Assembly (NCBI GenBank): GCA_966211795.1
Contig: CBIHNW010000007.1
Span: 133,138-197,137, forward strand
Direction: 5' to 3'
Source of the DNA: 21-14-0-10-47-8 sp966211795
Lineage (GTDB): Bacteria > Bdellovibrionota > Bdellovibrionia > Bdellovibrionales > Bdellovibrionaceae
DNA length: 64,000 bases
In this document: piece after piece, positions 8,527 through 16,663 of the stretch
Numbering within the stretch: the first letter of the stretch is position 1
Layout: each line of letters starts with the position of its first letter
Notes under the pieces: generated by a model
The model's input: the letters and a program-made list of their open reading frames with translations, nothing else
Told to the model about the DNA's origin: nothing
Database searches by the model: none
Program-made: the position numbers and the translations under genes

Positions 8527-9731
8527 CAAATTCTCCCCTCCGAGCGCAAGCTGCATTCATCATAGAACTGCTTGGCTTCTTTGTATTTCGGTTTGCTGGA
8601 ATCCTTCACCATGATCATGACACTCGCGAATGAAGACTGGCACATCTTATAATTGTTCTTCTGATAATATTTTCGCCCCTGAGACATGGCAAAATCAATC
8701 TGCGCTTCAAATTTTCTTTGAGCTTGCACATAGTACTTTCGCGCTAGCTCATGATTTGGGTAAAAGGACAGCGCCGCCTGAAAGCTTTGCATCGCGCGGG
8801 CGTACTGACCTTGACGATAGTCGCGGAAACCGCGGATGTAATGCTCTTCCGCCGCTTTGTACTGGACGCTGTCTTGGCCGGTGGCACTTTGTTTTTTCTG
8901 AATTTCCTGAACGGCCAAAGCAGATTCCTGAATGGCGCGACTGACATCACCTTCCGTGCGGATGTTCACTTCGGCTTTCTTTTTCGCTGAACTGTCACTG
9001 AGCACCCAGTACAGGCCAACCCCGACGACCGCGATGATGACATAAAATCGCAGACGCGAATTGTTGGACGACGAGGATCTTGCGCGTGATCCCGGCATTG
9101 GCCGCGCCGCCTGTGCCGAAGCCGAATAATTCGGTGGCGGCGGAGGCTGCGAATGCGTCGCCGGCGCCGATTTCGGCGACGGCATGGGTGACGGAGCGGG
9201 TTTTGCCTTGGCAACTGGCTTCTCAGCCGCCGAGCTGACTTTCGCCAACGCCGAAGCCGGAGCGGGAGCGGGCTTTTCCTCTGTGTTGACGGACATTTTG
9301 AGGATCGGTGCGGCCACCGGAGCTACCGCTTGCGGCACCGCCTGCAAAAGTTTGTCGCTCTGAAATGCGACCGCCATCGTTTTGTTATCATCAACCGGCT
9401 CAACCACCGTTTCGAACTGAATTTGCATCTGGGTGTCACCGGCTTGCACAAAGGCCGTTGCCGTGAGCCAGGTTTCTTCCGTTTTCTCTTCGTTCACCAG
9501 CAGGTAATTTCTTTGGCTGATGTTTTTAACTTTCAGCTTGCCATCTTGCTGGATGATTTCGAAATGGCTTCGCGACATGCGCTGATCCTGACCGAAAACG
9601 AGATCGTTCTCGGGGCCCCGACCGACGGTGATCACCGGCTTGTCGAAGACAAAGGACTGGCCCTGGTTTCTCCCATTGGAAACCGTCACTTTGAATTTCA
9701 AAGTTTTGGCCAGTGCCGGAGCAGCCGTCAC
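8526..9731 (-). CDS. FHA-domain membrane protein with TPR-like C-terminus
   Basis: A 401-residue protein. An N-terminal FHA domain (about 8-110) shows 'VGRGPENDLVF' and 'MSRSHFEI', but its loop reads 'SQRNYLLV' rather than SSNGTF. A long Pro/Ala/Lys linker (150-225) leads to one transmembrane helix ('FYVIIAVVGVGLYWVL', about 228-245). The C-terminal 150 residues carry TPR-like repeats ('AMQSFQAALSFYPNHELARKYY'). Its ATG overlaps the stop of the gene before it by 4 bases (ATGA), and its own stop overlaps the next start. The layout is a one-FHA version of the next protein, suggesting the two are paralogues that work in one membrane complex. The substrate or partner is unknown. Confidence 0.84.
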   Translation of the reverse strand: MTAAPALAKTLKFKVTVSNGRNQGQSFVFDKPVITVGRGPENDLVFGQDQRMSRSHFEIIQQDGKLKVKNISQRNYLLVNEEKTEETWLTATAFVQAGDTQMQIQFETVVEPVDDNKTMAVAFQSDKLLQAVPQAVAPVAAPILKMSVNTEEKPAPAPASALAKVSSAAEKPVAKAKPAPSPMPSPKSAPATHSQPPPPPNYSASAQAARPMPGSRARSSSSNNSRLRFYVIIAVVGVGLYWVLSDSSAKKKAEVNIRTEGDVSRAIQESALAVQEIQKKQSATGQDSVQYKAAEEHYIRGFRDYRQGQYARAMQSFQAALSFYPNHELARKYYVQAQRKFEAQIDFAMSQGRKYYQKNNYKMCQSSFASVMIMVKDSSKPKYKEAKQFYDECSLRSEGRI

Positions 9732-11332
9732 GCAGCCCCTCCTTCGGCCTGTTCAGCCGGAGAGATGCTGACTATATAATAGCAGGCCTCTCCCGAAATC
9801 GTGACCGCCTGGCATTGCAACGTGAACATGTGTCCGCTGATTTCCAATCGATCTTGATGCAAGGACTGGGTGTTGTTCTGCGAAGCCATCGCCAGCTCTT
9901 GAATATTTTTTTGCAAAGCTTGATCTGGCAACTGTGACAAGGCTTGACCCTGCACCAGATGCGTCTGCGCGCCGGTCAAAGCTTCAAACGGTCCGTTGAT
10001 GGAAAGAATTCTCATCTCTTTCGAAAGCAGCATCGCCGGATAACCGAAAAGCTGCAGCAGATTCATCCATTCCGAATCCCGCGTCGAAGCTGCTTGCACC
10101 GCTCCCCCGCCACCACCGGATAACGAGCGCGTGAGCAGACTGTTCACGCTCACCAAAACTTGTTGCAGCAGCGGCAGTTTGATATCGATCTGCGTGTGGT
10201 CGCGACCTTCACGCAAGGCCGTATCGATCTCTTGGTGCAAACGGCGGAAAGGATACTCGATCACTTTGTACATCAGGAAAAACAAGCCTGCCCCCAGCAC
10301 CAAGGCAATCGCCAACATCTGGATGAAAAGACTGAGCGCGCGGCCGTCATCAAATTTCAATGAACCCGTATCGTAAACGACCACCGCGTGTGCTCTCGCC
10401 ACGTTCTGCTGCAGTTCCGGATCAAACACCAAGATCGGACAGCTGGCGGCAATCTGCCCGCCCGCAATTTCCGCGCTGAGCTCTTTGGTCTGTCCTTTGA
10501 TTTGCGTGACAAAACCCGCAAGATCCTTGGCCGGCATGCCCACCATTTCCGGCGGCGCAATGATCGAACCATCTTTACCCAAAATGTAAACATGACTGAT
10601 GCCTTCATCACGCAACACCAGGTCGGCATTGTATCCCGACATCTCGCCCGAGCGGATCGCTTTTTCGTTCGAGTTTGCAAGCGCCCGCGCCACCGTCAGC
10701 GCGCGTCGGCGACTTTCGATCCGGATGCTTTCCGACGTGATCTGATTCATCGGAAACACCGATAACAGGGTCACCAGGAAAACGAAGACCGCCGCAAATC
10801 CCATGATCACCGAGCGGAAGTGAAAGACTTCGACCAACCGGTAAAGACCCGGCATGACGACTTCGTGAAGATAATGATTGATCTTTTCTTGAAAGCCACC
10901 GAGACCGCCGGTCATCGGATGCATCGCCTCGGCCGAATCTGCCGGCAGCGCCTGATTCATCAGATGAGCTGGATGATGATTTGTTTGGTGAGCCGGATGC
11001 AAAACCGAAATCGGTGCGTGATGCATCGGCATCACCGCCGGAACCTGGGTGGGCACCAAATCAAAGAGCACATGATCCACCCCAAGCTTATCGCCCGGAC
11101 GAAGCACGGAACTTTGAATGCGCACGCCATTCACGAACGAGCCGTTGCTGGACTTTAAGTCGGTGACGAAAACTTTATTGCCGGTCACCTGGATTTCGAG
11201 ATGCTCTTTCGAAACACCTAAGACATTCAAGATCAAATCGCAACTGGAAGAGCGGCCAATGCGGCTTTTGCCTGGCTTCAACGGATAAGTTTGTCCGGCC
11301 TGGGGGCCGTTCAAGAATCTAAGCGCCCACAT
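9728..11332 (-). CDS. FHA - transmembrane sensor - PAS protein
   Basis: A 534-residue protein with an unusual order of modules. Residues 1-95 form a canonical FHA domain ('GRSSSCDLIL', 'VSKEHLEI', 'LKSSNGSFVNG'). A His-rich linker follows, then a helix near 172-192, an extracytoplasmic region (about 195-335) resembling a CACHE/PAS-type sensor ('ISHVYILGKDGSIIAPPEM'), and a second helix near 337-360. A short HAMP-like segment and a C-terminal PAS-like domain (about 425-525, 'GYPAMLLSKEMRILSINGPFEALTG') follow. There is no kinase, cyclase or GGDEF output domain, so the output may be protein binding through FHA. It overlaps the DUF192 gene by 14 bases and is third of six coupled genes. Confidence 0.82.
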   Translation of the reverse strand: MWALRFLNGPQAGQTYPLKPGKSRIGRSSSCDLILNVLGVSKEHLEIQVTGNKVFVTDLKSSNGSFVNGVRIQSSVLRPGDKLGVDHVLFDLVPTQVPAVMPMHHAPISVLHPAHQTNHHPAHLMNQALPADSAEAMHPMTGGLGGFQEKINHYLHEVVMPGLYRLVEVFHFRSVIMGFAAVFVFLVTLLSVFPMNQITSESIRIESRRRALTVARALANSNEKAIRSGEMSGYNADLVLRDEGISHVYILGKDGSIIAPPEMVGMPAKDLAGFVTQIKGQTKELSAEIAGGQIAASCPILVFDPELQQNVARAHAVVVYDTGSLKFDDGRALSLFIQMLAIALVLGAGLFFLMYKVIEYPFRRLHQEIDTALREGRDHTQIDIKLPLLQQVLVSVNSLLTRSLSGGGGGAVQAASTRDSEWMNLLQLFGYPAMLLSKEMRILSINGPFEALTGAQTHLVQGQALSQLPDQALQKNIQELAMASQNNTQSLHQDRLEISGHMFTLQCQAVTISGEACYYIVSISPAEQAEGGAA

Positions 11333-11663
11333 GCAGTTGATCTCCCACTTGCAGATTCAATTTTTCCAAAACTCCGGCTTTCATTTCGAACACGGATTTC
11401 GCGCCCCAGATGGGCCAGATCATTTTTCCCGGCTGAACGTTCGGCACCAGCGCCTTCACCCGAAGTTCGGCATCGACGAAGATGCAGTCGATGGCGTAAT
11501 TCATGAAAAAAGTGTGAATGCTATTTCCTGGATTCAGCCACACCGCCTTGTTGGTCGCGAGATCCTTTGTGCCCAACAATCCCTTGCCGCGCGTCCACAT
11601 CGTGTTCGCGATCGTCAAATCCGGAATTAAAATCTGCTTTTGCGAATTCATCAACGTCGCCAT
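11319..11663 (-). CDS. DUF192 family protein
   Basis: A 114-residue protein of the DUF192 family, recognisable by 'RGKGLLG', 'FFMNYAIDCIFVD', 'VQPGKMIWPIWGAKSVFEM' and the closing 'LQVGDQLH'. Family members are small beta-rich proteins, often exported; this copy has no obvious signal peptide, so it should be cytoplasmic or leaderless. The ATG at 11663 shares bases with the TadC stop (TGATG), so it is translated with tadC. A GTG one codon upstream is unlikely. DUF192 genes occur near Tad/T2SS-like platform genes in several deltaproteobacterial-type genomes as far as I recall; the molecular role is not established. Confidence 0.85.
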   Translation of the reverse strand: MATLMNSQKQILIPDLTIANTMWTRGKGLLGTKDLATNKAVWLNPGNSIHTFFMNYAIDCIFVDAELRVKALVPNVQPGKMIWPIWGAKSVFEMKAGVLEKLNLQVGDQLHVGA

Positions 11664-12571
11664 CACTTGCTGCCCCCGTAAAAGAACTGCAAGATCACCG
11701 GACCCAACAGAACGATGAACACCGCCGGCATGATGAACAACATCATCGGGAAAAGAATCGCCTGCGATGCTCGCGCCCCGGCTTTCTCGGCGCGGACAAA
11801 TCTTTCCAAACGAATTTGCACGGATTGATCCTTCAGCACTTGCGCGATGCTCGCCCCGGTCGAGTCCGCATCCACCAGGACCGCCACGAAACTGGTGATC
11901 TCGGAAATGTCCAAACGCGCGGCCATTCCCTTCAGGGCGTCCGCACGCGAAGAACCGAGCTTGATATCGCGAAGCACGTTGCCGAGCTCTTCGGCCAAAA
12001 CGCTGGCTTCGGCTTTGTCGACGATTCGTTGAATCGCCGAAATGAAATCCAGTCCGGCTTCCGTCGACAACGCCAACAGATCCGCAAAGAATGGCAGATC
12101 CGCGCGCACCGAAATTTCCCGCATCCGCTTCTCGCGATTGGCGTGCAGGATCGGCAGGTAATACCCGATCGGCATCATAAATAAAAAAATCGGGATAGGG
12201 AATCCGAACTCAAGCGCAAAGTTCAGCACGCCGAATAGGCAAGGAAACATCACGCCCCACAGAAGCTGCAGGCCGATGAATTCGTCGACGTTGATTTCTT
12301 TCGACAGTCCCGACGTCAGGATCATCTTGTTGATTCGCTTGCGGTAACCGGCATTTTGATATTTCAGCGCGTACTTGACGGTGAACTGGTGAACCAGAGG
12401 TCGCGAAAAATTCACAAGCCCTGACTTGGACTTGACCGGCTCGTTGCCGCTCGCCCATGACAGGAAGTCTTTCTCCGTCTGCGAATTCGACATCAAGGAA
12501 CTGACGAACGAGTACACGGCAAATGCCGCGCTCATCAAGCCCCCGACCAGAAGTAATTCTGCACTTCCCAT
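11663..12571 (-). CDS. tadC: TadC-like inner-membrane platform protein (T2SS-F family)
   Basis: A 302-residue member of the type II secretion F / TadC family, the inner-membrane platform of Tad (Flp) pilus-type machines. It has an N-terminal helix (about 6-26), a paired hydrophobic region near 105-145, the family core ('DLPFFADLLALSTEAGLDF', 'LRDIKLGSSRADALKGMAARLD') and two C-terminal segments ending 'AVFIVLLGPVILQFFYGG'. It is the first gene of the minus-strand operon and starts 29 bases from the divergent maf gene. There is no TadA ATPase, TadB, secretin or pilin in the window, so the rest of the machine must lie elsewhere. The FHA genes downstream suggest phospho-dependent control of this platform. 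Confidence 0.86.
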   Translation of the reverse strand: MGSAELLLVGGLMSAAFAVYSFVSSLMSNSQTEKDFLSWASGNEPVKSKSGLVNFSRPLVHQFTVKYALKYQNAGYRKRINKMILTSGLSKEINVDEFIGLQLLWGVMFPCLFGVLNFALEFGFPIPIFLFMMPIGYYLPILHANREKRMREISVRADLPFFADLLALSTEAGLDFISAIQRIVDKAEASVLAEELGNVLRDIKLGSSRADALKGMAARLDISEITSFVAVLVDADSTGASIAQVLKDQSVQIRLERFVRAEKAGARASQAILFPMMLFIMPAVFIVLLGPVILQFFYGGSK

Positions 12572-12600
12572 TTATCATCCTTCGTGGTGAATTTAGAACC

Positions 12601-13329
12601 ATGACCACAAGCCGCTTTCGCACACTCATCCTGGCTTCCGAGTCCCCGCGACGTAAAGATCTGCTCGCGCGGGCCGGTTTTTTCTTCCACGTTTTCTCAG
12701 TTAAAGTATCGGAAAATTTAGAGAAAAACCTGACGGTGGATGAGCAGATTCTTGCGATTGCTAGACGAAAGGCCGATGCTTCGTTGCGCTCTTATAAGAC
12801 GTTGAAATCTGAGCCATTTTTGATGCTCGCCGCAGACACCATGGTGATTCTCGGTGGCGAGCCTTTGGGAAAACCTTCTGGTCCTGACCAAGCATTTGAC
12901 TATCTTTCCCGACTGTCAGGCAAAATGCATGAAGTTAAGACAGCTGTCGTTCTCGTCGAAGGTCCAGTCGAGGACGGGCTCACTCTGGAAAATCTCAGAA
13001 TGAGACAGCCAAAAGTCAGCTCGGGATCGCAGCGGACTTCGGGCCCCGTCTCTACCACCAACTCTGCCGGCGTCACGTCCGAGATTTCTTACGTCGAAGC
13101 GATCGAGACCACCCAAGTTTTTTTCCGTCACCTGAGCGATCGAGAAATTCGCGAGTACATCCAAACCGGTGAACCCTTGGACAAGGCCGGCGCTTACGGC
13201 ATTCAGGGCTTGGGCGGAAACTTCGTCGAAAAAATCATCGGCACCTTCGACAACGTCGTCGGCTTGCCAATGGAAGTCGTGCACCGCCTGATCCGCCAAG
13301 GTGAATGGCAAGTCAAAATCGAGAAGTAG
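12601..13329 (+). CDS. maf: Maf-family nucleoside triphosphate pyrophosphatase
   Basis: A 242-residue Maf protein, a house-cleaning enzyme that hydrolyses non-canonical or pyrimidine nucleoside triphosphates to monophosphates. It shows the N-terminal 'LILASESPRRKDLL', the catalytic 'LAADTMVILGGEPLGKP', 'LSGKMHEVKTAV' and the C-terminal 'KAGAYGIQGLG' blocks. The family is usually near 190-210 residues; this copy carries an extra Ser/Thr-rich stretch of about 35 residues near 120-155. The ATG at 12601 is chosen because it directly precedes the conserved start; the frame stays open upstream into the divergent tadC gene. It leads a plus-strand housekeeping run with the yggS-type gene. Confidence 0.9.
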   Translation: MTTSRFRTLILASESPRRKDLLARAGFFFHVFSVKVSENLEKNLTVDEQILAIARRKADASLRSYKTLKSEPFLMLAADTMVILGGEPLGKPSGPDQAFDYLSRLSGKMHEVKTAVVLVEGPVEDGLTLENLRMRQPKVSSGSQRTSGPVSTTNSAGVTSEISYVEAIETTQVFFRHLSDREIREYIQTGEPLDKAGAYGIQGLGGNFVEKIIGTFDNVVGLPMEVVHRLIRQGEWQVKIEK

Positions 13330-13379
13330 TTCGCATCTCTCAAACCTTCAACCCAGTCATACGCAGACTTGGAATTCGA

Positions 13380-14063
13380 ATGCCAAACTCTCACGACACC
13401 CACAATCTTGTTGAAATCAAAGCCCACCTCAAGGGCGCCAATCCAAGTACCGAAATCTTGGCGGTCTCAAAATTTCAGCCGGTCGAAAAAATTCGCGAGC
13501 TTTACGAGCAAGGTCAGCGTAAATTCGCGGAAAACTATGCTCAAGAAGCGATCGACAAGCAAGCTCAGTTGCGAGATCTCGATGACATTGACTGGCACTT
13601 CATCGGTCACTTGCAAAAAAATAAAGTCAAGATGATCGTCGGTCAGTTCAGCCTGATTCACTCTGTCGATTCGCTCGAGCTTGCGCAAACCATCGATCGA
13701 AAGGCGAATGAAAGACAACTCGTGCAAAACATTCTGGTGCAACTGAATCTCGCGGACGAAGAAACAAAGGGTGGTTTCAATGAAGCCGATTTCGCGCAAC
13801 AGGCCGCCGAGCTTGCCAAACTGAAATCCATCCAGGTCAAGGGCTTGATGACGATGCCACCACTTTTTGAAAATCCAGAGATGGCGCGGCCTTTCTTCAA
13901 AAAACTTTCTAATATGCGAGATCAATTTTCCTCGCTGCTTCCAGAATTGAAAATTCTTTCCATGGGCACCAGCTCCGACTATCTCGTCGCCGCTCAGGAG
14001 GGCGCCAGCCTTGTTCGCCTGGGAACCGTTCTATTTGGCGAAAGACCAGCAAAAACAAAATAA
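13380..14063 (+). CDS. YggS/PROSC-type PLP homeostasis protein
   Basis: A 227-residue member of the YggS/PLPHP family, which binds pyridoxal phosphate on an alanine-racemase-like barrel and keeps PLP and amino-acid pools in balance. Diagnostic blocks are 'ILAVSKFQPVEKIRELYEQG' with the PLP-binding Lys, 'FAENYAQEA', 'WHFIGHLQKNK', 'HSVDSLELA', 'VKGLMTMPP' and 'LSMGTSSDYLVAAQEGASLVRLGTVLFG'. I place the start at the ATG at 13380, which gives the usual length; the frame is open about 25 codons further upstream into the end of maf. The yggS-proC order is a common arrangement in bacteria and supports the call. Confidence 0.93.
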   Translation: MPNSHDTHNLVEIKAHLKGANPSTEILAVSKFQPVEKIRELYEQGQRKFAENYAQEAIDKQAQLRDLDDIDWHFIGHLQKNKVKMIVGQFSLIHSVDSLELAQTIDRKANERQLVQNILVQLNLADEETKGGFNEADFAQQAAELAKLKSIQVKGLMTMPPLFENPEMARPFFKKLSNMRDQFSSLLPELKILSMGTSSDYLVAAQEGASLVRLGTVLFGERPAKTK

Positions 14064-14229
14064 TTCTCTCTTGCATTCCAGACATGAAAAATGAAACACT
14101 GAACGTGTGTTAACCTCGTTGATCTCTCGAATTCAGCCGTCTCCCCTCGATCCCAAGTCGGAGAAAACAAATCTTCCGCTGTCTTCTGATGCAAAAGATC
14201 TCAATGCAAAAAAATCTACGGAGTCATTC

Positions 14230-15051
14230 TTGGAAATACATTACAAAGTCGGATTTATTGGCGTCGGCAACATGGCACAAGCGATGATCAAAGGCATGAC
14301 CGAAAGCAAGGTCATCAATCCCAAGTCCATCTACGCGACCAATCGATCCGAAGGTAAATTGCAAAAAGCGACCGAATTCTTCGGCATCCAAAGCTGCACC
14401 AACAATGAAGACCTGATCGATCAGTGCGACGTCGTCATTCTGTCGATGAAACCGCAAGATCTCTCGGCCGCAATCGACCCGATCGCCTCGGCTTTCCGCG
14501 AAGGACAAATCGTGATCAGCCTGGCGGCCGGCATCACCTTGCACACGCTGGAAAAGAAGCTTCCGCAATGCCGAATCGTGCGCCTGATGCCGAACACCCC
14601 GGCGCTGATCCAGCGCGGAATGTTTGGCTACGTGACCTCACATGACGATGATGAAGCATTGGGAGTTTTGGTTGAAGATCTTTGCGAACCTTTGGGTTCT
14701 GTTTTCAAAATGGCGGACGAAGATCAGTTCGAAGCTTTCACCGTTTCCTGTGCCAGCGGCACCGGCTTTGTCTATGAGCTGATGCTGTACTGGCAAGACT
14801 GGATCGAAGAGCGCGGATTTGAACCCGAAGAAGCGCGCAAGATGGTGATCGAAACATTTCTCGGAGCGGCGCTACTGGCGGCGCAGAGCAAGGACACGTC
14901 GCTGGAAGAACTGCAAAGCAAGGTCACATCGAAGAAAGGCATCACCGCGGCTGGACTTCAGTCCATGCGCGAGCTCGAAATTGAGCGTGCTCTTCGGTAT
15001 TCCTTCGAAAAAGCGGCTTTAAGGAACCAAGAACTTGCGAAGCAAGAGTGA
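14230..15051 (+). CDS. proC: Pyrroline-5-carboxylate reductase
   Basis: Catalyses the last step of proline synthesis, NAD(P)H-dependent reduction of pyrroline-5-carboxylate. The Rossmann start 'VGFIGVGNMAQAMIKG', 'VVILSMKPQDL', 'LPQCRIVRLMPNTPALIQRG' and the C-terminal 'SCASGTGFVYELM' and 'TSKKGITAAGL' blocks are all clear. I place the start at TTG 14230, six bases after ACGGAG, giving 273 residues, the family norm. The frame is open back to a GTG at 14107, which would add 41 low-complexity residues with no counterpart in the family. No ATG lies near the conserved start. Follows the yggS-type gene and precedes divIVA. Confidence 0.9.
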   Translation: MEIHYKVGFIGVGNMAQAMIKGMTESKVINPKSIYATNRSEGKLQKATEFFGIQSCTNNEDLIDQCDVVILSMKPQDLSAAIDPIASAFREGQIVISLAAGITLHTLEKKLPQCRIVRLMPNTPALIQRGMFGYVTSHDDDEALGVLVEDLCEPLGSVFKMADEDQFEAFTVSCASGTGFVYELMLYWQDWIEERGFEPEEARKMVIETFLGAALLAAQSKDTSLEELQSKVTSKKGITAAGLQSMRELEIERALRYSFEKAALRNQELAKQE

Positions 15052-15138
15052 AGTTTCGTATCCTAATCAAGTACCGATTTAAAATTTAAGCCCAGCCTGC
15101 AGGTCTATTCTTTTTTAGCTATCCAAGGAGGGAAGCCA

Positions 15139-15696
15139 ATGAAGATCACTCCGATTGATATCGCTCACAAAAATTTCAACAAAAAAATGTTCGGTTTGGA
15201 TGAAGCCGAAGTGAACGATTTTCTTCAACAAGTCGCCAACCAAATGGAAGAGTTGATTCACGAACGAAACTCTCTGAAAGAAATGTTGCGCGAAAAAGAA
15301 ATGCACCTGAATGATCAAAAGGAGCGCGACCACGTTCTGAAGAGCACCATTTCGACCGCGGGTCAGATGGCGGATCGCTTGCGATCCGACGCCGAACGCG
15401 AAGCCCGTCTGATCATCAACGACGCTCAACAAAAAGCAGAGATGATCACTCGCGATTCTCGGGATTCGTTGAAAAAGGCCTATCAAGAAATTTCGGATCT
15501 CAAGCGCATGCGCTTGCAATTCGAAGCGAACCTAAAGGCCTTGGCGCAAGCGCATCTCACGCTGGTCGAACAAGGCGAAAAGTACATGCCTTCCATCGGC
15601 ATTCCGAACAGCCATCTGGAAACCGAGACGGCGAACAACGGTGCAAAAGCGGCCGCCAACAAGAGCGCTTCGATTTCTCCGTTGTCACTGGATTAG
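15139..15696 (+). CDS. divIVA: DivIVA-domain protein
   Basis: A 185-residue DivIVA-type coiled-coil protein. The N-terminal lipid-binding segment 'ITPIDIAHKNFNKKMFGLDEAEVNDFLQQV' is characteristic, followed by a long coiled coil to about residue 155 and a short disordered tail. DivIVA proteins sense negative membrane curvature and recruit partners to poles and septa. A strong ribosome-binding site (AAGGAGGGA) lies 6 bases before the ATG. DivIVA is mostly a Gram-positive protein; the homologue in Bdellovibrio bacteriovorus has been linked to progeny cell shape (from memory). Its place after yggS and proC mirrors the Gram-positive ylm-divIVA neighbourhood. Confidence 0.9.
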   Translation: MKITPIDIAHKNFNKKMFGLDEAEVNDFLQQVANQMEELIHERNSLKEMLREKEMHLNDQKERDHVLKSTISTAGQMADRLRSDAEREARLIINDAQQKAEMITRDSRDSLKKAYQEISDLKRMRLQFEANLKALAQAHLTLVEQGEKYMPSIGIPNSHLETETANNGAKAAANKSASISPLSLD

Positions 15697-15758
15697 AATT
15701 CACGTCACCAACAGGGCCATGTCTTCTGCTTGGCCCCTCAATCAAGATTTACATCACC

Positions 15759-16040
15759 ATGCTGAAGCAAACGGACCAGGGAGTGGAAATCTCCCTTTAC
15801 ATCCAACCTGGCGCCTCAAAGACAGAACTGACCGGTGAGCACAATGGCCTGCTGAAAATCAAAATCAAAGCTCCACCGGTCGACGGCAAGGCGAATGCCG
15901 AGGTCATTGAATTTTTGAGCCATCAGCTGGGCATTCCAAAGCGACAGATTGAACTTCTCAAAGGCGACAAATCTCGTGATAAAAAAATTCGCGTGACCGG
16001 CATTTCTTTGCAACAGATCCGCAAATTGCTTCTCAAATAG
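15759..16040 (+). CDS. DUF167/YggU-family protein
   Basis: A 93-residue DUF167 (YggU) protein, a small conserved alpha/beta protein. The diagnostic pieces are 'QPGASKTELTGEHNGLLKIKIKAPPVDGKANAEVIEFLS' split around PPVDGKAN, followed by 'IELLKGDKSRDKKIRVTG'. It is full length with an ATG after a short gap from divIVA. The family is often found beside yggS/proC-type genes, as here, and its function is not established. Confidence 0.9.
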   Translation: MLKQTDQGVEISLYIQPGASKTELTGEHNGLLKIKIKAPPVDGKANAEVIEFLSHQLGIPKRQIELLKGDKSRDKKIRVTGISLQQIRKLLLK

Positions 16041-16103
16041 GCATCAGAAAATTGACCTGCCATAACTGAGAATCTTGGGTTGAAAAAAAATCGTCTCAAA
16101 ATG

Positions 16104-16130
16104 TAAAGGTCGCATTAAGTTCGCCGCCAT
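16104..16130 (+). promoter_or_regulatory. Possible sigma-28-like promoter
   Basis: TAAA at 16104-16107 is followed after 15 bases by GCCGCCAT (16123-16130), which keeps the GCCG half of the sigma-28 consensus TAAA-N15-GCCGATAA but not the end. It would leave a leader of roughly 100 bases to the ATG at 16242. A separate CCGGAT/ATCCGG inverted repeat lies at 16166-16189. Weak evidence. Confidence 0.25.
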
Positions 16131-16241
16131 CTCCGTCAGGCTCTCACTGTTTCGCTTTAGCGCGTCCGGATAAACAAATTTTAATCCGGCATTCAGCTGG
16201 TTTTTAATCTCCCCTGCCATACTTGAAGGCAGGAGGTTTCA

Positions 16242-16562
16242 ATGAAAACCAAAATGATGATCTTGATCCTGAGCGCTTGCACTTTCTCAATGGCCCACGC
16301 GGCTGATACCAAGGACCAAATGAAAGCGAAAGTTGGCGCCGATAAAGACCAAGTCAACACTGCTTGCGCGACTGATGCGCAAAACCTGGGTTGCGCTGGC
16401 AAAACCGTTGGCCACGATCTCTTAAAGTGCATGCACGCAGCAAAAAGAGAGAAAAAGGATTATAAATTTCAAGATTCTTGCAAAACAGCCATGCAGACGT
16501 TCCATGGCGATAAAGATACTTTGAAAGCTGAACGAGAAGCCGAAAAAGCTGAGAAAAAATAA
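16242..16562 (+). CDS. Small secreted four-Cys protein
   Basis: A 106-residue protein with a clear signal peptide (residues 1-20, 'ILILSACTFSMAHA' then cleavage before ADTKD). The mature part is Lys/Ala-rich and helical, with four Cys in 'NTACATD', 'LGCAGK', 'LKCMHA' and 'DSCKTA', probably two disulfides, and a very charged C-terminal tail (Glu/Lys/Ala). An AGGAGG ribosome-binding site precedes the ATG. It is a single gene ended by a strong terminator. I do not recognise the family. Such small oxidised periplasmic proteins are common in Bdellovibrio-type genomes, but no role can be assigned. Confidence 0.8.
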   Translation: MKTKMMILILSACTFSMAHAADTKDQMKAKVGADKDQVNTACATDAQNLGCAGKTVGHDLLKCMHAAKREKKDYKFQDSCKTAMQTFHGDKDTLKAEREAEKAEKK

Positions 16563-16589
16563 TCTCACTTCGCCCCTCCCAAAAAACAA

Positions 16590-16623
16590 AGAGAGTGAGT
16601 CTTTCAACTCACTCTCTTTTTAT
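16590..16623. terminator. Bidirectional rho-independent terminator
   Basis: A perfect 11-bp stem (16590-16600 with 16607-16617) and a 6-base loop are followed by a T-run. The A-rich left side gives a T-run on the other strand too, so it should end both the gene at 16242 and the convergent trxC. Confidence 0.9.
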
Positions 16624-16663
16624 TTCCAGTCTTAAGAAAAGCTCACGAATCAAAATAAAATGC

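Noticed and set aside
14107..14229. Upstream GTG start for proC
   Set aside because: The extra 41 residues have no counterpart in the family and a better ribosome-binding site lies before the TTG at 14230.
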